From positions 21,693 through 85,692 of the forward strand of contig DASYAL010000017.1 of the NCBI GenBank assembly GCA_036501365.1: DNA of 64,000 nucleotides. The letters run 5' to 3'. Of this stretch, positions 24,988 through 33,906 are shown one piece after another; position 1 is the stretch's first letter; every line of letters begins with the position of its first letter. The notes under the pieces were generated by a model that saw only the letters and a program-made list of their open reading frames with translations, was not told the DNA's origin and ran no database searches. This stretch comes from CAIKMD01 sp036501365 (lineage in GTDB: Bacteria; Pseudomonadota; Alphaproteobacteria; ATCC43930; CGMCC-115725). A program made the position numbers and the translations under genes.

Positions 24988-25848
24988 ATGGCCGAAAGCG
25001 ACGGGCTCGACATGGCGCTCGCACCGGCTCCGGCCGTCGATCAAGATCAGGCGCCGCCGCAGAGCCTGTGGCAGCGCATCGAGCCGACCGTTCTCGGGAT
25101 TTCGGGCATCCTCGGCGTGCTATTGCTGTGGCAGGCATTGCCCGCCTTCGTGACGTTGAATGCCGGGACCAAGCTGTTCTTCACGCCGCCCAGCCAAGTC
25201 GCGGCGACGCTGTGGGAACTCTTCGCGAGCGGCACCATCTGGGCGCCGCTCGGCGTCAGCGCCGCCGGTTTTGCGGTCGGGCTGGGCATCGCGATCGCGA
25301 TCGGACTGCCGCTTGGCATTCTGATCGGCCGCTCCGAGACCCTGAACGCCCTCTGCGATCCGTTCATCACCGCCTTCAATGCGACGCCGCGGCTCGTCTT
25401 CCTGCCGCTGGTGCTGTTGTGGTTCGGGCTGGGACTCTGGTCGAAGGTCGTGATCGTCGCCTTCGGCGCGGTGTTCCCTCTGCTCATCAACACCCATGAG
25501 GGCATACGCAGCGCCGACAAGCTTCTCATCAACGTGGTGCGCTCGTTCGGCGCGAAGGAATGGGATGTCGTCCGCCTCGTCGTCGTGCCGAATGCCTTGC
25601 CCTACATCATCACCGGACTAAGGCTCGCCATCGGGCGCGCCGTGCTCGGCGTGGTGGTCTCGGAATTCTTCGGCTCGGATCAAGGGCTCGGCGTGATGAT
25701 GGTGCAGGCCGCCAGCCAGTACAAGGTCAACATCGTCTTCGCCGGCATGCTCGTGTTCATGGCGCTCTCGCTGACGATGACGAGCCTCATCAAGGCGCTG
25801 GAAAATCATCTCGACCGCTGGCGCCCGCAACGCCTCGCGAGCGAGTGA
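24988..25848 (+). CDS. ABC transporter permease of system 2 (second)
   Basis: The 286-residue inner-membrane protein has a longer cytoplasmic N-terminus and a first helix near VLGISGILGVLLLWQALPAF. Its coupling segment is in VVRSFGAKEWDVVRLVVVPNALPYI, similar to that of the preceding permease, so the two are diverged paralogs. It ends the operon; the next gene is convergent. Confidence 0.88.
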   Translation: MAESDGLDMALAPAPAVDQDQAPPQSLWQRIEPTVLGISGILGVLLLWQALPAFVTLNAGTKLFFTPPSQVAATLWELFASGTIWAPLGVSAAGFAVGLGIAIAIGLPLGILIGRSETLNALCDPFITAFNATPRLVFLPLVLLWFGLGLWSKVVIVAFGAVFPLLINTHEGIRSADKLLINVVRSFGAKEWDVVRLVVVPNALPYIITGLRLAIGRAVLGVVVSEFFGSDQGLGVMMVQAASQYKVNIVFAGMLVFMALSLTMTSLIKALENHLDRWRPQRLASE

Positions 25849-25883
25849 GCTCCGCGCGATAACGGACGCGGCGCTCTATCCGC

Positions 25884-26903
25884 TCAGTGCGCGGTCTTTG
25901 CCGGCGCCGGCACGTAGTGGACCTCCGCGAGCGCATCGGCGAGAAGTGTGCGGGCGACGAACGGCTCGACATCGGGCAAGGGCTTGTCCTTCGACCACTT
26001 GCCCAGCGCGATCATCTCGCGGCGGCGGTCTTCGAAAGTATCGCCGAAGAGATCCGGCGCGAGCATCGCGTCGTAGTCGCCGTGGAGTTCCTCCCAGAGC
26101 AGCCGCTGATCCTGCGGATTGTCGATGCCGAGATAGGTCTTGAAGACCGGCAGCATGCCTTCCTCGTTGCTCCGGATGTACATGATCGCCTCGGCGATCG
26201 CGCGGATGAACGCCTTGGTCGCGGCGGGATGCGCGTCCACATAAGGCTTGAGCGTCCAAATCGTGCCGCCGAGGCGCGGGAGGTATTGGCCGGTCGTGAG
26301 CAGGATTTTGGCGCCGCTCTCTTCGGCTTTGACGGTGGCCGCCGGTGTCAGAAGCGCGGCTTGAACGGTGCCGGCGAGAAGCGCGGCGACCTCGTCGGGC
26401 TGGCGCTGGAACGAGATCACCTTGTAATCCCGTCCCGGCTCCATGTGGAAAATTTCGGACAGCACCCGAGCGCCTTCATCGTAATTGGCGCCACCGGGCT
26501 GGCCATAGGCGACCGTCTTGCCTTTCAAATCCTGCGGTTTCTCGATCCCTTTCACCGCGACGATCGCCCATTGCGAGCTGAGGCTCTGGCCCACCACGTA
26601 CATCACCGGCGCGCCGTGTAATGCGGCCAGCGCGCCGACCGTGGTCACCGGCACGAAATCGACCTGCCCCGCAAGTGCGGCATTGCCCAAGGTCTTGCCG
26701 ACGAGCTCGACCCATTTGGCATCAAGCCCTTCCTTTTTGAAAAAGCCGCGATCCATCGCGACGTAGGAAGGAAGGAAGAGCGTGTTGCCGCCCGGCACGT
26801 TTCCGACGGTGATCTTGGCCGGCTCGGCGGCCGCCGCGAGCAACGTCAGAGAAAGAATCGTCGCCGCTGCAACGGCGGCGGCGGTGATGCGTGCGATAGG
26901 CAT
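25884..26903 (-). CDS. NMT1/THI5-like substrate-binding protein, tandem copy A
   Basis: A periplasmic receptor of 339 residues from MPIARITAAA, with a hydrophobic signal core (AAATILSLTLLAAAA) and mature start EPAKITVGNV. It is clearly a paralog of the next gene: FLPSYVAMDRGFFKKEGLDAK, YGQPGGANYDEGARVLS, FHMEPGRDYKVISFQ and TYLGIDNPQDQRLLW all have close counterparts there. Both are convergent with ABC system 2, making them the likely receptors for it. The longer open frame upstream adds 18 residues without signal character. Confidence 0.85.
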   Translation of the reverse strand: MPIARITAAAVAAATILSLTLLAAAAEPAKITVGNVPGGNTLFLPSYVAMDRGFFKKEGLDAKWVELVGKTLGNAALAGQVDFVPVTTVGALAALHGAPVMYVVGQSLSSQWAIVAVKGIEKPQDLKGKTVAYGQPGGANYDEGARVLSEIFHMEPGRDYKVISFQRQPDEVAALLAGTVQAALLTPAATVKAEESGAKILLTTGQYLPRLGGTIWTLKPYVDAHPAATKAFIRAIAEAIMYIRSNEEGMLPVFKTYLGIDNPQDQRLLWEELHGDYDAMLAPDLFGDTFEDRRREMIALGKWSKDKPLPDVEPFVARTLLADALAEVHYVPAPAKTAH

Positions 26904-26981
26904 GGCTTGCCTCCCCGATAGACCTGGTCGAAACGTCCGCGGGCGCCGCGCAGGCACGCGAAGCCCCTGCGCGTCCTCCGC

Positions 26982-27998
26982 TCAGTTGGTTGCGATCTTG
27001 GCCGGCACGTAGTGAATCTCGGCGAGCGCCTGATCGAGCAGCTTGCGCGCGACGAATTGCTCCGGGTCGGGCAGCGGCTTGTCTTGCGGCCACTGCCCCA
27101 TCGCGATCATTTCCGTGCGGCGGGCCTCGAAGATGTCGCGGAACAGCTTCTCGGGCATGGTCGCTTCGTAACCGTCGTGGATGCTGTCCCACAGCAGGCT
27201 CTGCTCTTGCGGATCGTCGATGCCGAGATAGGTCTTGAGCAGCGGCATCGTGCCTTCCTTGTTCGTGCGAATGTAGGTGATCGCTTCGGCGATCGCGCGA
27301 TCGAAGGCTTTGACCGTGTCCGGATGCGCGTCGACGAACGGTTTCATCGTCCAGATCTCGCCGCCGAGCCGCGGGAGATAGGTGCTGGTGCTGAGCAGGA
27401 CCTTGAAGCCGGCCTTTTGCGCCTTGACCGCTTCCGCCGTCGTCAGCAGCGCCGCCTGGACGTCGCCTTTGATGAGCGCGGCAATCTCGGCAGGCTGGCC
27501 CTGGAACGAGATCACCTTGTAATCGCGGCCGGGCTCCATGTGGAAGGCCTGCGACAAGGTCCGCGCGCCTTCGTCATAGGCGGCGCCGCCCGGCTCGCCA
27601 TAGGCAACGGTCTTGCCCTTCAAGTCTTCGGGTTTCGCGATGTCCTTGGCGGAGAGGATCTCCCATTGCGAGCTAAGACTCTCGCCGATCAGGAACTCGA
27701 CCTGCGCGCCGTGGAGCGCCGCAAGCGCTGCGGGCGTCGGGATCGGAATGAAATCGACCTGCCCGGCGAGCCCGGCGACTTTCAGCGCGTTGGGCGCAAG
27801 CACCACCATCTTCGCGTCGAGACCTTCCTTCTTGAAGAAGCCGCGATCCATCGCGACGTAGGTCGGCAAATGGAGCGAGGTGTAGCCGACGACGGCGCCG
27901 ACGGTGATCTTGGTTTGCGCTGCGGCAGGCCCCGAGAACGCGAGAAGACAGAAGCTTCCCGCGATGACCGACGACAGCAAGAATCGGAATCCGTGCAT
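26982..27998 (-). CDS. NMT1/THI5-like substrate-binding protein, tandem copy B
   Basis: A 338-residue periplasmic receptor from MHGFRFLLSS, with signal peptide ending near SGPAAAQTK. AGGGAGG-like sequence lies just before the ATG and fixes the start. It matches copy A over its whole length (VAMDRGFFKKEGLDAK, FHMEPGRDYKVISFQ, DKPLPDPEQFVARKLL). The two differ in the ligand-contact region after the first strand (VVGYTSLHLP against VPGGNTLFLP), so they may bind different ligands. The gap to copy A is about 80 bp. Confidence 0.85.
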   Translation of the reverse strand: MHGFRFLLSSVIAGSFCLLAFSGPAAAQTKITVGAVVGYTSLHLPTYVAMDRGFFKKEGLDAKMVVLAPNALKVAGLAGQVDFIPIPTPAALAALHGAQVEFLIGESLSSQWEILSAKDIAKPEDLKGKTVAYGEPGGAAYDEGARTLSQAFHMEPGRDYKVISFQGQPAEIAALIKGDVQAALLTTAEAVKAQKAGFKVLLSTSTYLPRLGGEIWTMKPFVDAHPDTVKAFDRAIAEAITYIRTNKEGTMPLLKTYLGIDDPQEQSLLWDSIHDGYEATMPEKLFRDIFEARRTEMIAMGQWPQDKPLPDPEQFVARKLLDQALAEIHYVPAKIATN

Positions 27999-28138
27999 GT
28001 GTTCGACCTCCCTGTTTATCGGCGGATCGACGTAGAGCCGTCTGCCGTTTGTTTCTTTGAGCGACGAAAACGTCGCGATGGATAGTCGTCCCGTGCGTGC
28101 CGCCCTGTCAACGCACACGGCTCGTTACGCCTCAGCGG

Positions 28139-28594
28139 CTACTTCGCGGACGCGAGCTCCTTCAGCTTGACCTCGCCCTGATTTTCCGACGCGGCGCCGA
28201 CCCAGGGATGCTCGGAGCAGTCGAACACGACACCGTCCGGGCCGCGGAACTTGGTCTCGAAAAACACATCGCCCATGCCCGGATCGGGCCGCATGAAGCA
28301 CGGCGCGCCCATCGCCTCGAGCTTCTTGATGTAGCCGTCGAGATCGTCGATCAGCACGCCGAAATGATGGATGCCGACATAGTCGAGCCCCTTGCCGAGC
28401 TGATCGACATTCTTGAATTTGAGGACCGCGAGGTTGAGCGTGCCGTCGCTCAAATAGATGCCCCAGGCGATGCCGCCGGGATCGTCCGGATTGCCGGTGC
28501 GTCCGACCTCTTTGAAGTCGAAGGCCTGCTTATAGAATTCGGCGGTCTTGATCGGATCGTTGGTCGCGAGCGCGATGTGACGAATCTTCGGCAC
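28139..28594 (-). CDS. VOC family protein (glyoxalase/extradiol dioxygenase fold)
   Basis: The 151-residue protein has two beta-alpha-beta-beta-beta modules of the vicinal oxygen chelate fold. Candidate metal ligands are H in KIRHIALATNDP near the N-terminus, H in YVGIHHFGVLIDDLDG at the second module and E in FETKFRGPDGVVFDCSEH. The GTG start has GGGAG nine bases upstream; the open frame extends 48 codons further but that part looks non-coding. The role could be a lactoylglutathione-lyase-like or ring-cleavage step. It is downstream of a hydrolase and an orphan receptor on the same strand. Confidence 0.78.
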   Translation of the reverse strand: MPKIRHIALATNDPIKTAEFYKQAFDFKEVGRTGNPDDPGGIAWGIYLSDGTLNLAVLKFKNVDQLGKGLDYVGIHHFGVLIDDLDGYIKKLEAMGAPCFMRPDPGMGDVFFETKFRGPDGVVFDCSEHPWVGAASENQGEVKLKELASAK

Positions 28595-28649
28595 GGATGG
28601 CTTCTCCCAGGCGTTGGCTTGCCCGCAGATGTAGCACGGCGGCCAAAGC

Positions 28650-29477
28650 TCAGGAAGCCTGCCGCCGGACGAAGCCCACGATGAGATCCAGCGCGCGATG
28701 CGAATTCGCCGAAGCGGGTTCGCGCGCGGTGAAGGCATGCGGCGCGCCCGGAAACTTCACCAGCTCGAGCGCGCCGCCGGCTTGGCGATAAGCGGCGGCG
28801 AAACGGTCGGCCATGTCGGGCGTGACGTTGTCGTCGTCGGTGCCTTGCAGCACCAGCGCCGGCGGCGGGTTTGTCGCCTCGCCGCGCTCGAGGATGAGCT
28901 GCGGATTGCCGTCCGCCATCGCCGCCTCGTCGGGCCAATAGGCGCGATGCGCCGCGGCGAGCCGGTCGTTGCCGTTGCCCGTGACCATGCGAAAGCGCGC
29001 CAGCGGATCGGTGATCGACCAGCACAGCACGGCATAAGCAAGGCTCGCATCGAACGCCTCGCCGCCGGGCAGGCGGAGCGCGCCATAGGTCGCATCGCGC
29101 GGCCGGAGCGCCGCGAGCATCAACTGATGTCCGCCGCTCGAGGTGCCGAGGCCGCCAATGCGGTCGGGACGGAGGCCGTAGCCGTTGGCGCGCAGCTTCA
29201 GCCAGCGCAGCGCGTAGTTCACGTCCTGAATCGAGGCGGGATAACACGCCTCGGGAGGCATGCGGAAGTCGATCGCCATGACGACGATGCCGGCGCGCGC
29301 CAGCGCTTCATGGATCGCGACGTTCACCAGGCGATCGTTGCTCGTCCAGGCGCCGCCATGCACCTCGACCACGGCGGGATACGGCCCGCCGCCGCGCGGG
29401 CGATAGAGCCGCGCCAGCAGGGACTTGTCGCCGTGGCGGAGATATTCGACGTCCTCTGTCGTGAAATCGGCGGTCAT
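28650..29477 (-). CDS. Alpha/beta hydrolase (carboxylesterase/BD-FAE type)
   Basis: The 275-residue hydrolase has the HGGAW oxyanion motif near residue 40 and the nucleophile elbow GTSSGGHQ around residue 112. The acid/base part is seen as LVLQGTDDDNVTPDMADRF and APHAF. It has no signal peptide. It starts with a 4-bp ATGA overlap with the receptor gene upstream, so the imported compound may be an ester, amide or lactone. The specific substrate is unknown. Confidence 0.83.
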   Translation of the reverse strand: MTADFTTEDVEYLRHGDKSLLARLYRPRGGGPYPAVVEVHGGAWTSNDRLVNVAIHEALARAGIVVMAIDFRMPPEACYPASIQDVNYALRWLKLRANGYGLRPDRIGGLGTSSGGHQLMLAALRPRDATYGALRLPGGEAFDASLAYAVLCWSITDPLARFRMVTGNGNDRLAAAHRAYWPDEAAMADGNPQLILERGEATNPPPALVLQGTDDDNVTPDMADRFAAAYRQAGGALELVKFPGAPHAFTAREPASANSHRALDLIVGFVRRQAS

Positions 29478-30484
29478 TGCTTATCGGCTTCGATCGCATA
29501 GCGGGTGTCGACCATCGCGCGCAGATCGACATCCGGCTTCACCATGCGCTGCGACTTATACCAATCGAGCGGGATCGCCATGTCCTTCAGCGAGATGCGC
29601 GCTTGCGGATCGAAATAGGGAATGCCCTCGCGGACCGTGCTCTCGGGCTGGTTCAGGCCCTTGGCGATAAGGGCGATGGCTTCGCCTGCGTTCGGACCAT
29701 CGTGCCGCTGGCCGTCGGGACCGACGAAAGCCGCATCCCAATAGACCATGGCGGCGCGCAAGCCGGCGAGAAACGCATGCACGAGCTGCGGCTTCTCATT
29801 GACGATGCGCGCTGAGGTGAAGACCGCCTCGCCTTGCCGCAACGGCAGCACATCGGACACCCATCCGACGAGCTTCGCGTCGCCCTTCTGGATGATGGCA
29901 TAGGCCGGCGCGGCGGTCTGGACAGCGGCGTCGACCTGATTGCCGGCGATCGCCGAAGCGACGACGCCATTCGATTGCAACGCCTGGAACTTGATGCCGC
30001 TCGGATCGAAGTGGAAGTGCTGCGCGATCTCGACCACGAAGAGCTCGAGCGGCGAGCCGCGCTGGGTGATGGCGACCGAATGCCCGGCGAGATCCTTCAA
30101 GGATTTGAGTCCCGCCGCATAAGCCTGGTTCGACGCGATCACGCCGACGCTCTGGAAGCCGGGATGATCCCAGGTCCCGCCGGCGATGACCTTGAGCACG
30201 CCTTGCGAAGCGAGGTTGTAGAAAGCGGCCGTGATGCCGGTCGAGCCGACATCGCAATCGCCCGACGCCACCGCCACGGCGATGGGCTGCGCCGAATCGA
30301 AGAAGATCAGCTGGGCATCGAGGCCTTGCGCGGCGAAAAAGCCCTTGTCCCTGCCGATGATGCTCGGGATGCCGCCGCTCGAGCGGACGACGCCGATCTT
30401 GATCGGCTCGGCCGCAAGGGCCGTCGCCGCGTTGATCACGAAAACGAGAGCGGCGCCGAGCGCAAAAGCGGGGCCGAGCCTCAT
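29474..30484 (-). CDS. NMT1/THI5-like substrate-binding protein (orphan)
   Basis: A 336-residue periplasmic receptor with signal peptide MRLGPAFALGAALVFVINA and cleavage near ALAAEPIK. Family marks are DKGFFAAQGLDAQLIFFDSA, VASGDCDVGSTG and LKDLAGHSVAITQRGS. A GGAGG-containing leader precedes the ATG at 30484. It is paralogous to the receptor at 42705-43706 (shared GLDAQL.FFDSA, AFYNLA.QG, RHDGP). The following hydrolase overlaps by 4 bp. There is no ABC partner nearby. It is divergent from the molybdenum enzyme genes. Confidence 0.85.
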   Translation of the reverse strand: MRLGPAFALGAALVFVINAATALAAEPIKIGVVRSSGGIPSIIGRDKGFFAAQGLDAQLIFFDSAQPIAVAVASGDCDVGSTGITAAFYNLASQGVLKVIAGGTWDHPGFQSVGVIASNQAYAAGLKSLKDLAGHSVAITQRGSPLELFVVEIAQHFHFDPSGIKFQALQSNGVVASAIAGNQVDAAVQTAAPAYAIIQKGDAKLVGWVSDVLPLRQGEAVFTSARIVNEKPQLVHAFLAGLRAAMVYWDAAFVGPDGQRHDGPNAGEAIALIAKGLNQPESTVREGIPYFDPQARISLKDMAIPLDWYKSQRMVKPDVDLRAMVDTRYAIEADKQ

Positions 30485-30571
30485 GGCGATTTCCTCCCTC
30501 TTCTTGTGAGCGGCCGTCGAAGGGAATAGTCTGTCACGCAAAGTTACCGAAGTCGAATGGAGGAAACCCGA

Positions 30572-31039
30572 ATGACCACGCAGGTACGCCTGTCCGTCGA
30601 CGGCAAATCGCACACGATTTCGGTCGACGATCCCAACATGCCGCTGCTCTATGCGCTGCGCGACGAGCTCGGCATGTCCAATCCGCATTTCGGCTGCGGC
30701 CTCGCGCAATGCGGCGCCTGCACCGTGCATGTCAACGGCGAGCCGACGCGCTCTTGCGTCACGCCGCTGTCGGCGGTGACGGATGCGAAGATCGTCACCC
30801 TCGCCGGTCTCGGCACGGCCGAACATCCGCATCCGCTGCAAGCGGCCTATGTCGCCGAGCAAGTGCCGCAATGCGGCTACTGCATCAACGGTTGGATCAT
30901 GACCGCGGCGGCGCTGCTCAAGAAGAACCCGCACCCGAGCGACGACGATATCCGCAAGGGCCTCACCGGCCTCAAATGCCGCTGCGGCACCCATATGGCG
31001 ATCATCCGCGCGGTGAAGCGCGCGGCGGCGACGGCGTGA
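30572..31039 (+). CDS. iorA: (2Fe-2S)-binding subunit of a xanthine-oxidase-family dehydrogenase (IorA type)
   Basis: The small subunit passes electrons from the molybdenum centre. The 155-residue protein has the plant-type ferredoxin cluster in CGLAQCGACTVHVNG with the fourth Cys in TRSCVTP. The second, helical [2Fe-2S] domain is CGYCINGW ... CRCGTH. GAGGAAA before the ATG at 30572 fixes the start. The large subunit follows after 11 bp. Together they match two-subunit isoquinoline 1-oxidoreductase-type enzymes that hydroxylate N-heteroaromatic rings or oxidise aldehydes. Confidence 0.9.
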   Translation: MTTQVRLSVDGKSHTISVDDPNMPLLYALRDELGMSNPHFGCGLAQCGACTVHVNGEPTRSCVTPLSAVTDAKIVTLAGLGTAEHPHPLQAAYVAEQVPQCGYCINGWIMTAAALLKKNPHPSDDDIRKGLTGLKCRCGTHMAIIRAVKRAAATA

Positions 31040-31050
31040 GGGAGGCAATC

Positions 31051-33330
31051 ATGACGTCACTCGACCTTCTGCGCTCCGACCTCACCCGCCGCGGCATCCT
31101 CAAAGGCACCGGCGCTCTCGTCATCAGCTTCTCGGCGCCGGCGACGCTCGCCGAAGCCGCGATCGCGGCGATCGCCGCGCCAAAGCCGCTCGATCCGACG
31201 CAGCTCGACAGCTATCTCGCGATCCATCGCGACGGCTCCGCGACCGTTTTCTTCGGCAAGATCGATGGCGGCCAAGGCACCGATGTGGGCATCGCCCAGA
31301 TCGTCGCCGAAGAGCTCGACCTCCCCGCCGACAAGGTCGCGGTGGTGATGGGCGACAGCGCCAAGACCATCAATCAAGGCGGCGCCAGCGGCAGCTTCGG
31401 CATCACCTGGGGCGGCAAGCCGATGCGCCACGCCGCGGCCCAGGCGCGCCAGACGCTCCTCGATCTCGCCGCGAAACGGCTGGACGTGTCGGCCGACAAG
31501 CTGACCGTGACCGACGGCGTGGTCGCCGTCCTCGATGCGCCGGCGAAGAAGATCACTTACGGCCAGCTCGTCGGCGGCAAGTTCTTCAACGTCACGATGA
31601 AATGGAACGGCAAGATCGGCAACGATCTCGACGTCGATGGCGGCGCGCCGCTGAAGAAACCCGCCGATTACAAGGTGGTCGGCACTGCGCCGCCGCGCCG
31701 CGATGTGAAGCCCAAGGTCTTCGCCCGGCCTGCGACCTATGTCACTGACATCCGCCTGCCCGGCATGCTGCATGCGCGCGTCGTCCGCCCGCCCGTCGCG
31801 GGCGCTGAGGCGAAGTCGGTCGACGAAAGCTCGATCCGCAGCATCCCCGGCGCGCGCGCCGTGCAGAAGGACGGCTACATCGCCGTCGTCGCGCCCAAGG
31901 AATGGAACGCGATCCGCGCCGCGCAACAGCTCAAGGTCGACTGGTCGCAGCCGGCCCCGGCCTTTGCCGATCCGGCGCAGCTCTACGACACCATCCGCAA
32001 AGCGCCGGTGCGCAAACGCACGGTCGAGAAGCAGACCGGCTCGGTCGATCAGGCGATGCAAGGCGCCGCCAAGGTCGTCGAGGCGGATTACGAATGGCCG
32101 TTCCAGTCGCATGCCAGCATGGGCTCGGCCTGCGCCGTTGCCGAAATGAAGGACGGCGTGATGACCGTCTGGACCGGCTCGCAGAAGCCGCATTACGCGC
32201 GCGATGGGGTCGCGGCGCTCTTAAAGCTGCCGCCCGAGAAGGTGCGGGCGATCTGGCTGACCGGCCCCGGCTCCTACGGCCGCAATGACGCCGGCGATGC
32301 GGCGCTCGAAGCCGCGTTCCTCGCGCAAGCGACCGGCAAGCCGGTGCGTATCCAGGGCATGCGCCCCGAAGGCATCACCTGGGACACCAAAGGCCCCGCC
32401 TCCGTGCACCATGCCAAGGCCGGGCTCGACGCCGCGGGCAAGATCATCGCCTATCAGTTCGAGAGCAAGGGCTTCTCGCGCCTCGATCTCGACAGCAATG
32501 AATCCGATCCCGCCTACAGCCTGATCGGACAGCAATGGGGCGTGGCGCTGAAGCCGCTCGATTCCTTCGGCACACCCGACGAAGCCTACGACATCCCGAA
32601 CCAGCTCAAGGCCTGGGAGACGATCGCACCGATGCTCGATCGCGTCTCGCCGCTCCGGACCTCGCATCTGCGCGATCCCGTGGGCCCGCAGATCCATTTC
32701 GCCAGCGAATCCTTCATCGACGAACTGGCGCTGGCCGCCAAGACCGACCCGGTCGAGTTCCGCCTGCGGCATTTGAGCGGCCGCGATGCCGCGGCGGTGA
32801 AAGCCGCCGCGGAGAAATTCGGCTGGACGACGCGGGTCTCCGGCCCGTCGAGCGACAGCAAGGCCGATGTCGTGACCGGTCGCGGCATCGCCTATGCCAA
32901 GCGGCTTGGCACCATCGTCGTCGTCGCGGCCGAAGTCGAGGTCGATCGCCGCAGCGGCAAGGTGCGCACCAAGCGCTTCGCCGTCGCCCATGATTGCGGC
33001 TGCGTCGTCAATCCGGCGCTGCTGCACAACACGATCGAGGGCAACATTGTGCAGGCCACCAGCCGCAGCCTTTGGGAAGAGGTGCGTTTCGACAAGCAGA
33101 AGGTCACGAGCGTCGATTGGCTCACCTATCCGATCCTCGACATCACCGAAGCGCCCGAAAAGGTCGACATCGTGCTGCTCGACCATCCGGAGATCCCGCC
33201 GACCGGCGCCGGCGAGCCGTCGTCGCGGCCGGTCGCCGGCGCCATCGCCAATGCGATCTTCGACGCCACCGGGGTGCGCATCCGCCGTGCCCCGTTCCGG
33301 CCGGAAAACCTCAAAGGATCGTTCGCGTAG
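31051..33330 (+). CDS. iorB: Molybdopterin-binding large subunit, isoquinoline 1-oxidoreductase beta type
   Basis: The 759-residue catalytic subunit binds molybdopterin cytosine dinucleotide. The N-terminus has a twin-arginine-like signal (LTRRGILKGTGALVISFSAP), so the folded complex is probably exported to the periplasm. GKIDGGQGTDVGIAQIVAEE and the later SHASMGSACAVA region are molybdenum-binding segments. The catalytic glutamate is in PPTGAGEPSSRPVAGAIANAI near the C-terminus. No FAD subunit and no cytochrome c gene are adjacent, as in the Ior branch. A rho-independent-like terminator follows. Confidence 0.88.
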   Translation: MTSLDLLRSDLTRRGILKGTGALVISFSAPATLAEAAIAAIAAPKPLDPTQLDSYLAIHRDGSATVFFGKIDGGQGTDVGIAQIVAEELDLPADKVAVVMGDSAKTINQGGASGSFGITWGGKPMRHAAAQARQTLLDLAAKRLDVSADKLTVTDGVVAVLDAPAKKITYGQLVGGKFFNVTMKWNGKIGNDLDVDGGAPLKKPADYKVVGTAPPRRDVKPKVFARPATYVTDIRLPGMLHARVVRPPVAGAEAKSVDESSIRSIPGARAVQKDGYIAVVAPKEWNAIRAAQQLKVDWSQPAPAFADPAQLYDTIRKAPVRKRTVEKQTGSVDQAMQGAAKVVEADYEWPFQSHASMGSACAVAEMKDGVMTVWTGSQKPHYARDGVAALLKLPPEKVRAIWLTGPGSYGRNDAGDAALEAAFLAQATGKPVRIQGMRPEGITWDTKGPASVHHAKAGLDAAGKIIAYQFESKGFSRLDLDSNESDPAYSLIGQQWGVALKPLDSFGTPDEAYDIPNQLKAWETIAPMLDRVSPLRTSHLRDPVGPQIHFASESFIDELALAAKTDPVEFRLRHLSGRDAAAVKAAAEKFGWTTRVSGPSSDSKADVVTGRGIAYAKRLGTIVVVAAEVEVDRRSGKVRTKRFAVAHDCGCVVNPALLHNTIEGNIVQATSRSLWEEVRFDKQKVTSVDWLTYPILDITEAPEKVDIVLLDHPEIPPTGAGEPSSRPVAGAIANAIFDATGVRIRRAPFRPENLKGSFA

Positions 33331-33373
33331 AACTATAAGAATCTTCCAATAAGTGTTTGTTTTTATTGAATCG

Positions 33374-33400
33374 AAAAGCCGCGGAACAACTGCGGCTTTT
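33374..33400 (+). terminator. Intrinsic-type terminator after iorB
   Basis: AAAAGCCGC (33374-33382) pairs exactly with GCGGCTTTT (33392-33400) around a 9-nt loop, the stem ending in four T. It lies 44 bp after the iorB stop. Confidence 0.7.
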
Positions 33401-33456
33401 CTGCGTTGTCTCTATGGTTTGGGGCGCTTCGCGCCCCAGTAGAGGAGATTATCCCG

Positions 33457-33720
33457 ATGAAAACCCGCTTCGCGGCCTATGCGGCCATCATCGCACTTTC
33501 GACGGCGACGACCGTCGCGGCTCATGCCGTCACGATGAACAACCCGGCGCAGGATCAGGCCGAAAACCAGATCACCGCGCAGCTCAACCAGCAGCAGGTC
33601 GAGAACGGCAACTATGGCGTCGAGACCTATCAGGGCATCATGCAGCGCCAGAGCCAGGGCGCGCCGCAGGAACAGATCGCACAGCCGCCCGATGCCGGCG
33701 ATCTGAGCATCATCGAATAG
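33457..33720 (+). CDS. Small secreted Gln-rich protein, unknown
   Basis: The 87-residue protein has a signal peptide (MKTRFAAYAAIIALSTATT, cleavage near AAHAV) and a polar mature part of about 64 residues rich in Gln and Asn (ITAQLNQQQVENGNYG, MQRQSQGAPQEQIAQPPD). AGAGGAG lies 9-15 bases upstream. It is bracketed by its own terminators and therefore monocistronic. I do not recognise it; possible roles are a periplasmic stress or envelope protein. Confidence 0.7.
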   Translation: MKTRFAAYAAIIALSTATTVAAHAVTMNNPAQDQAENQITAQLNQQQVENGNYGVETYQGIMQRQSQGAPQEQIAQPPDAGDLSIIE

Positions 33721-33744
33721 TCCGCCGCTCTTGCGGCACGGACG

Positions 33745-33771
33745 AAGGGCCGCTCGATGAGCGGCCCTTTT
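33745..33771 (+). terminator. Intrinsic terminator after the small Gln-rich protein
   Basis: AAGGGCCGCT (33745-33754) and AGCGGCCCTT (33760-33769) form a 10-bp stem with a 5-nt loop followed by TTTT. Confidence 0.8.
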
Positions 33772-33799
33772 CGTTTGAGGCGAAACAAGTAACATCTCT

Positions 33800-33891
33800 C
33801 GTCATTGCGAGGCCGAGCCGGGCGAGGCCGAAGCAATCCAGCGTACACTAAGAGACTGGATTGCTTCGTCGCTATGCTCCTCGCAACGACG
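33800..33891. repeat. Dispersed inverted repeat, GTCATTGCGAG type
   Basis: The left arm runs CGTCATTGCGAGG ... GAAGCAATCCAG and the right arm CTGGATTGCTTCGTCG ... CTCGCAACGACG, imperfectly complementary around a short centre. This is the widely distributed alphaproteobacterial intergenic repeat. It lies between convergent genes. Confidence 0.75.
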
Positions 33892-33906
33892 TCACGATAA
33901 AACCGT

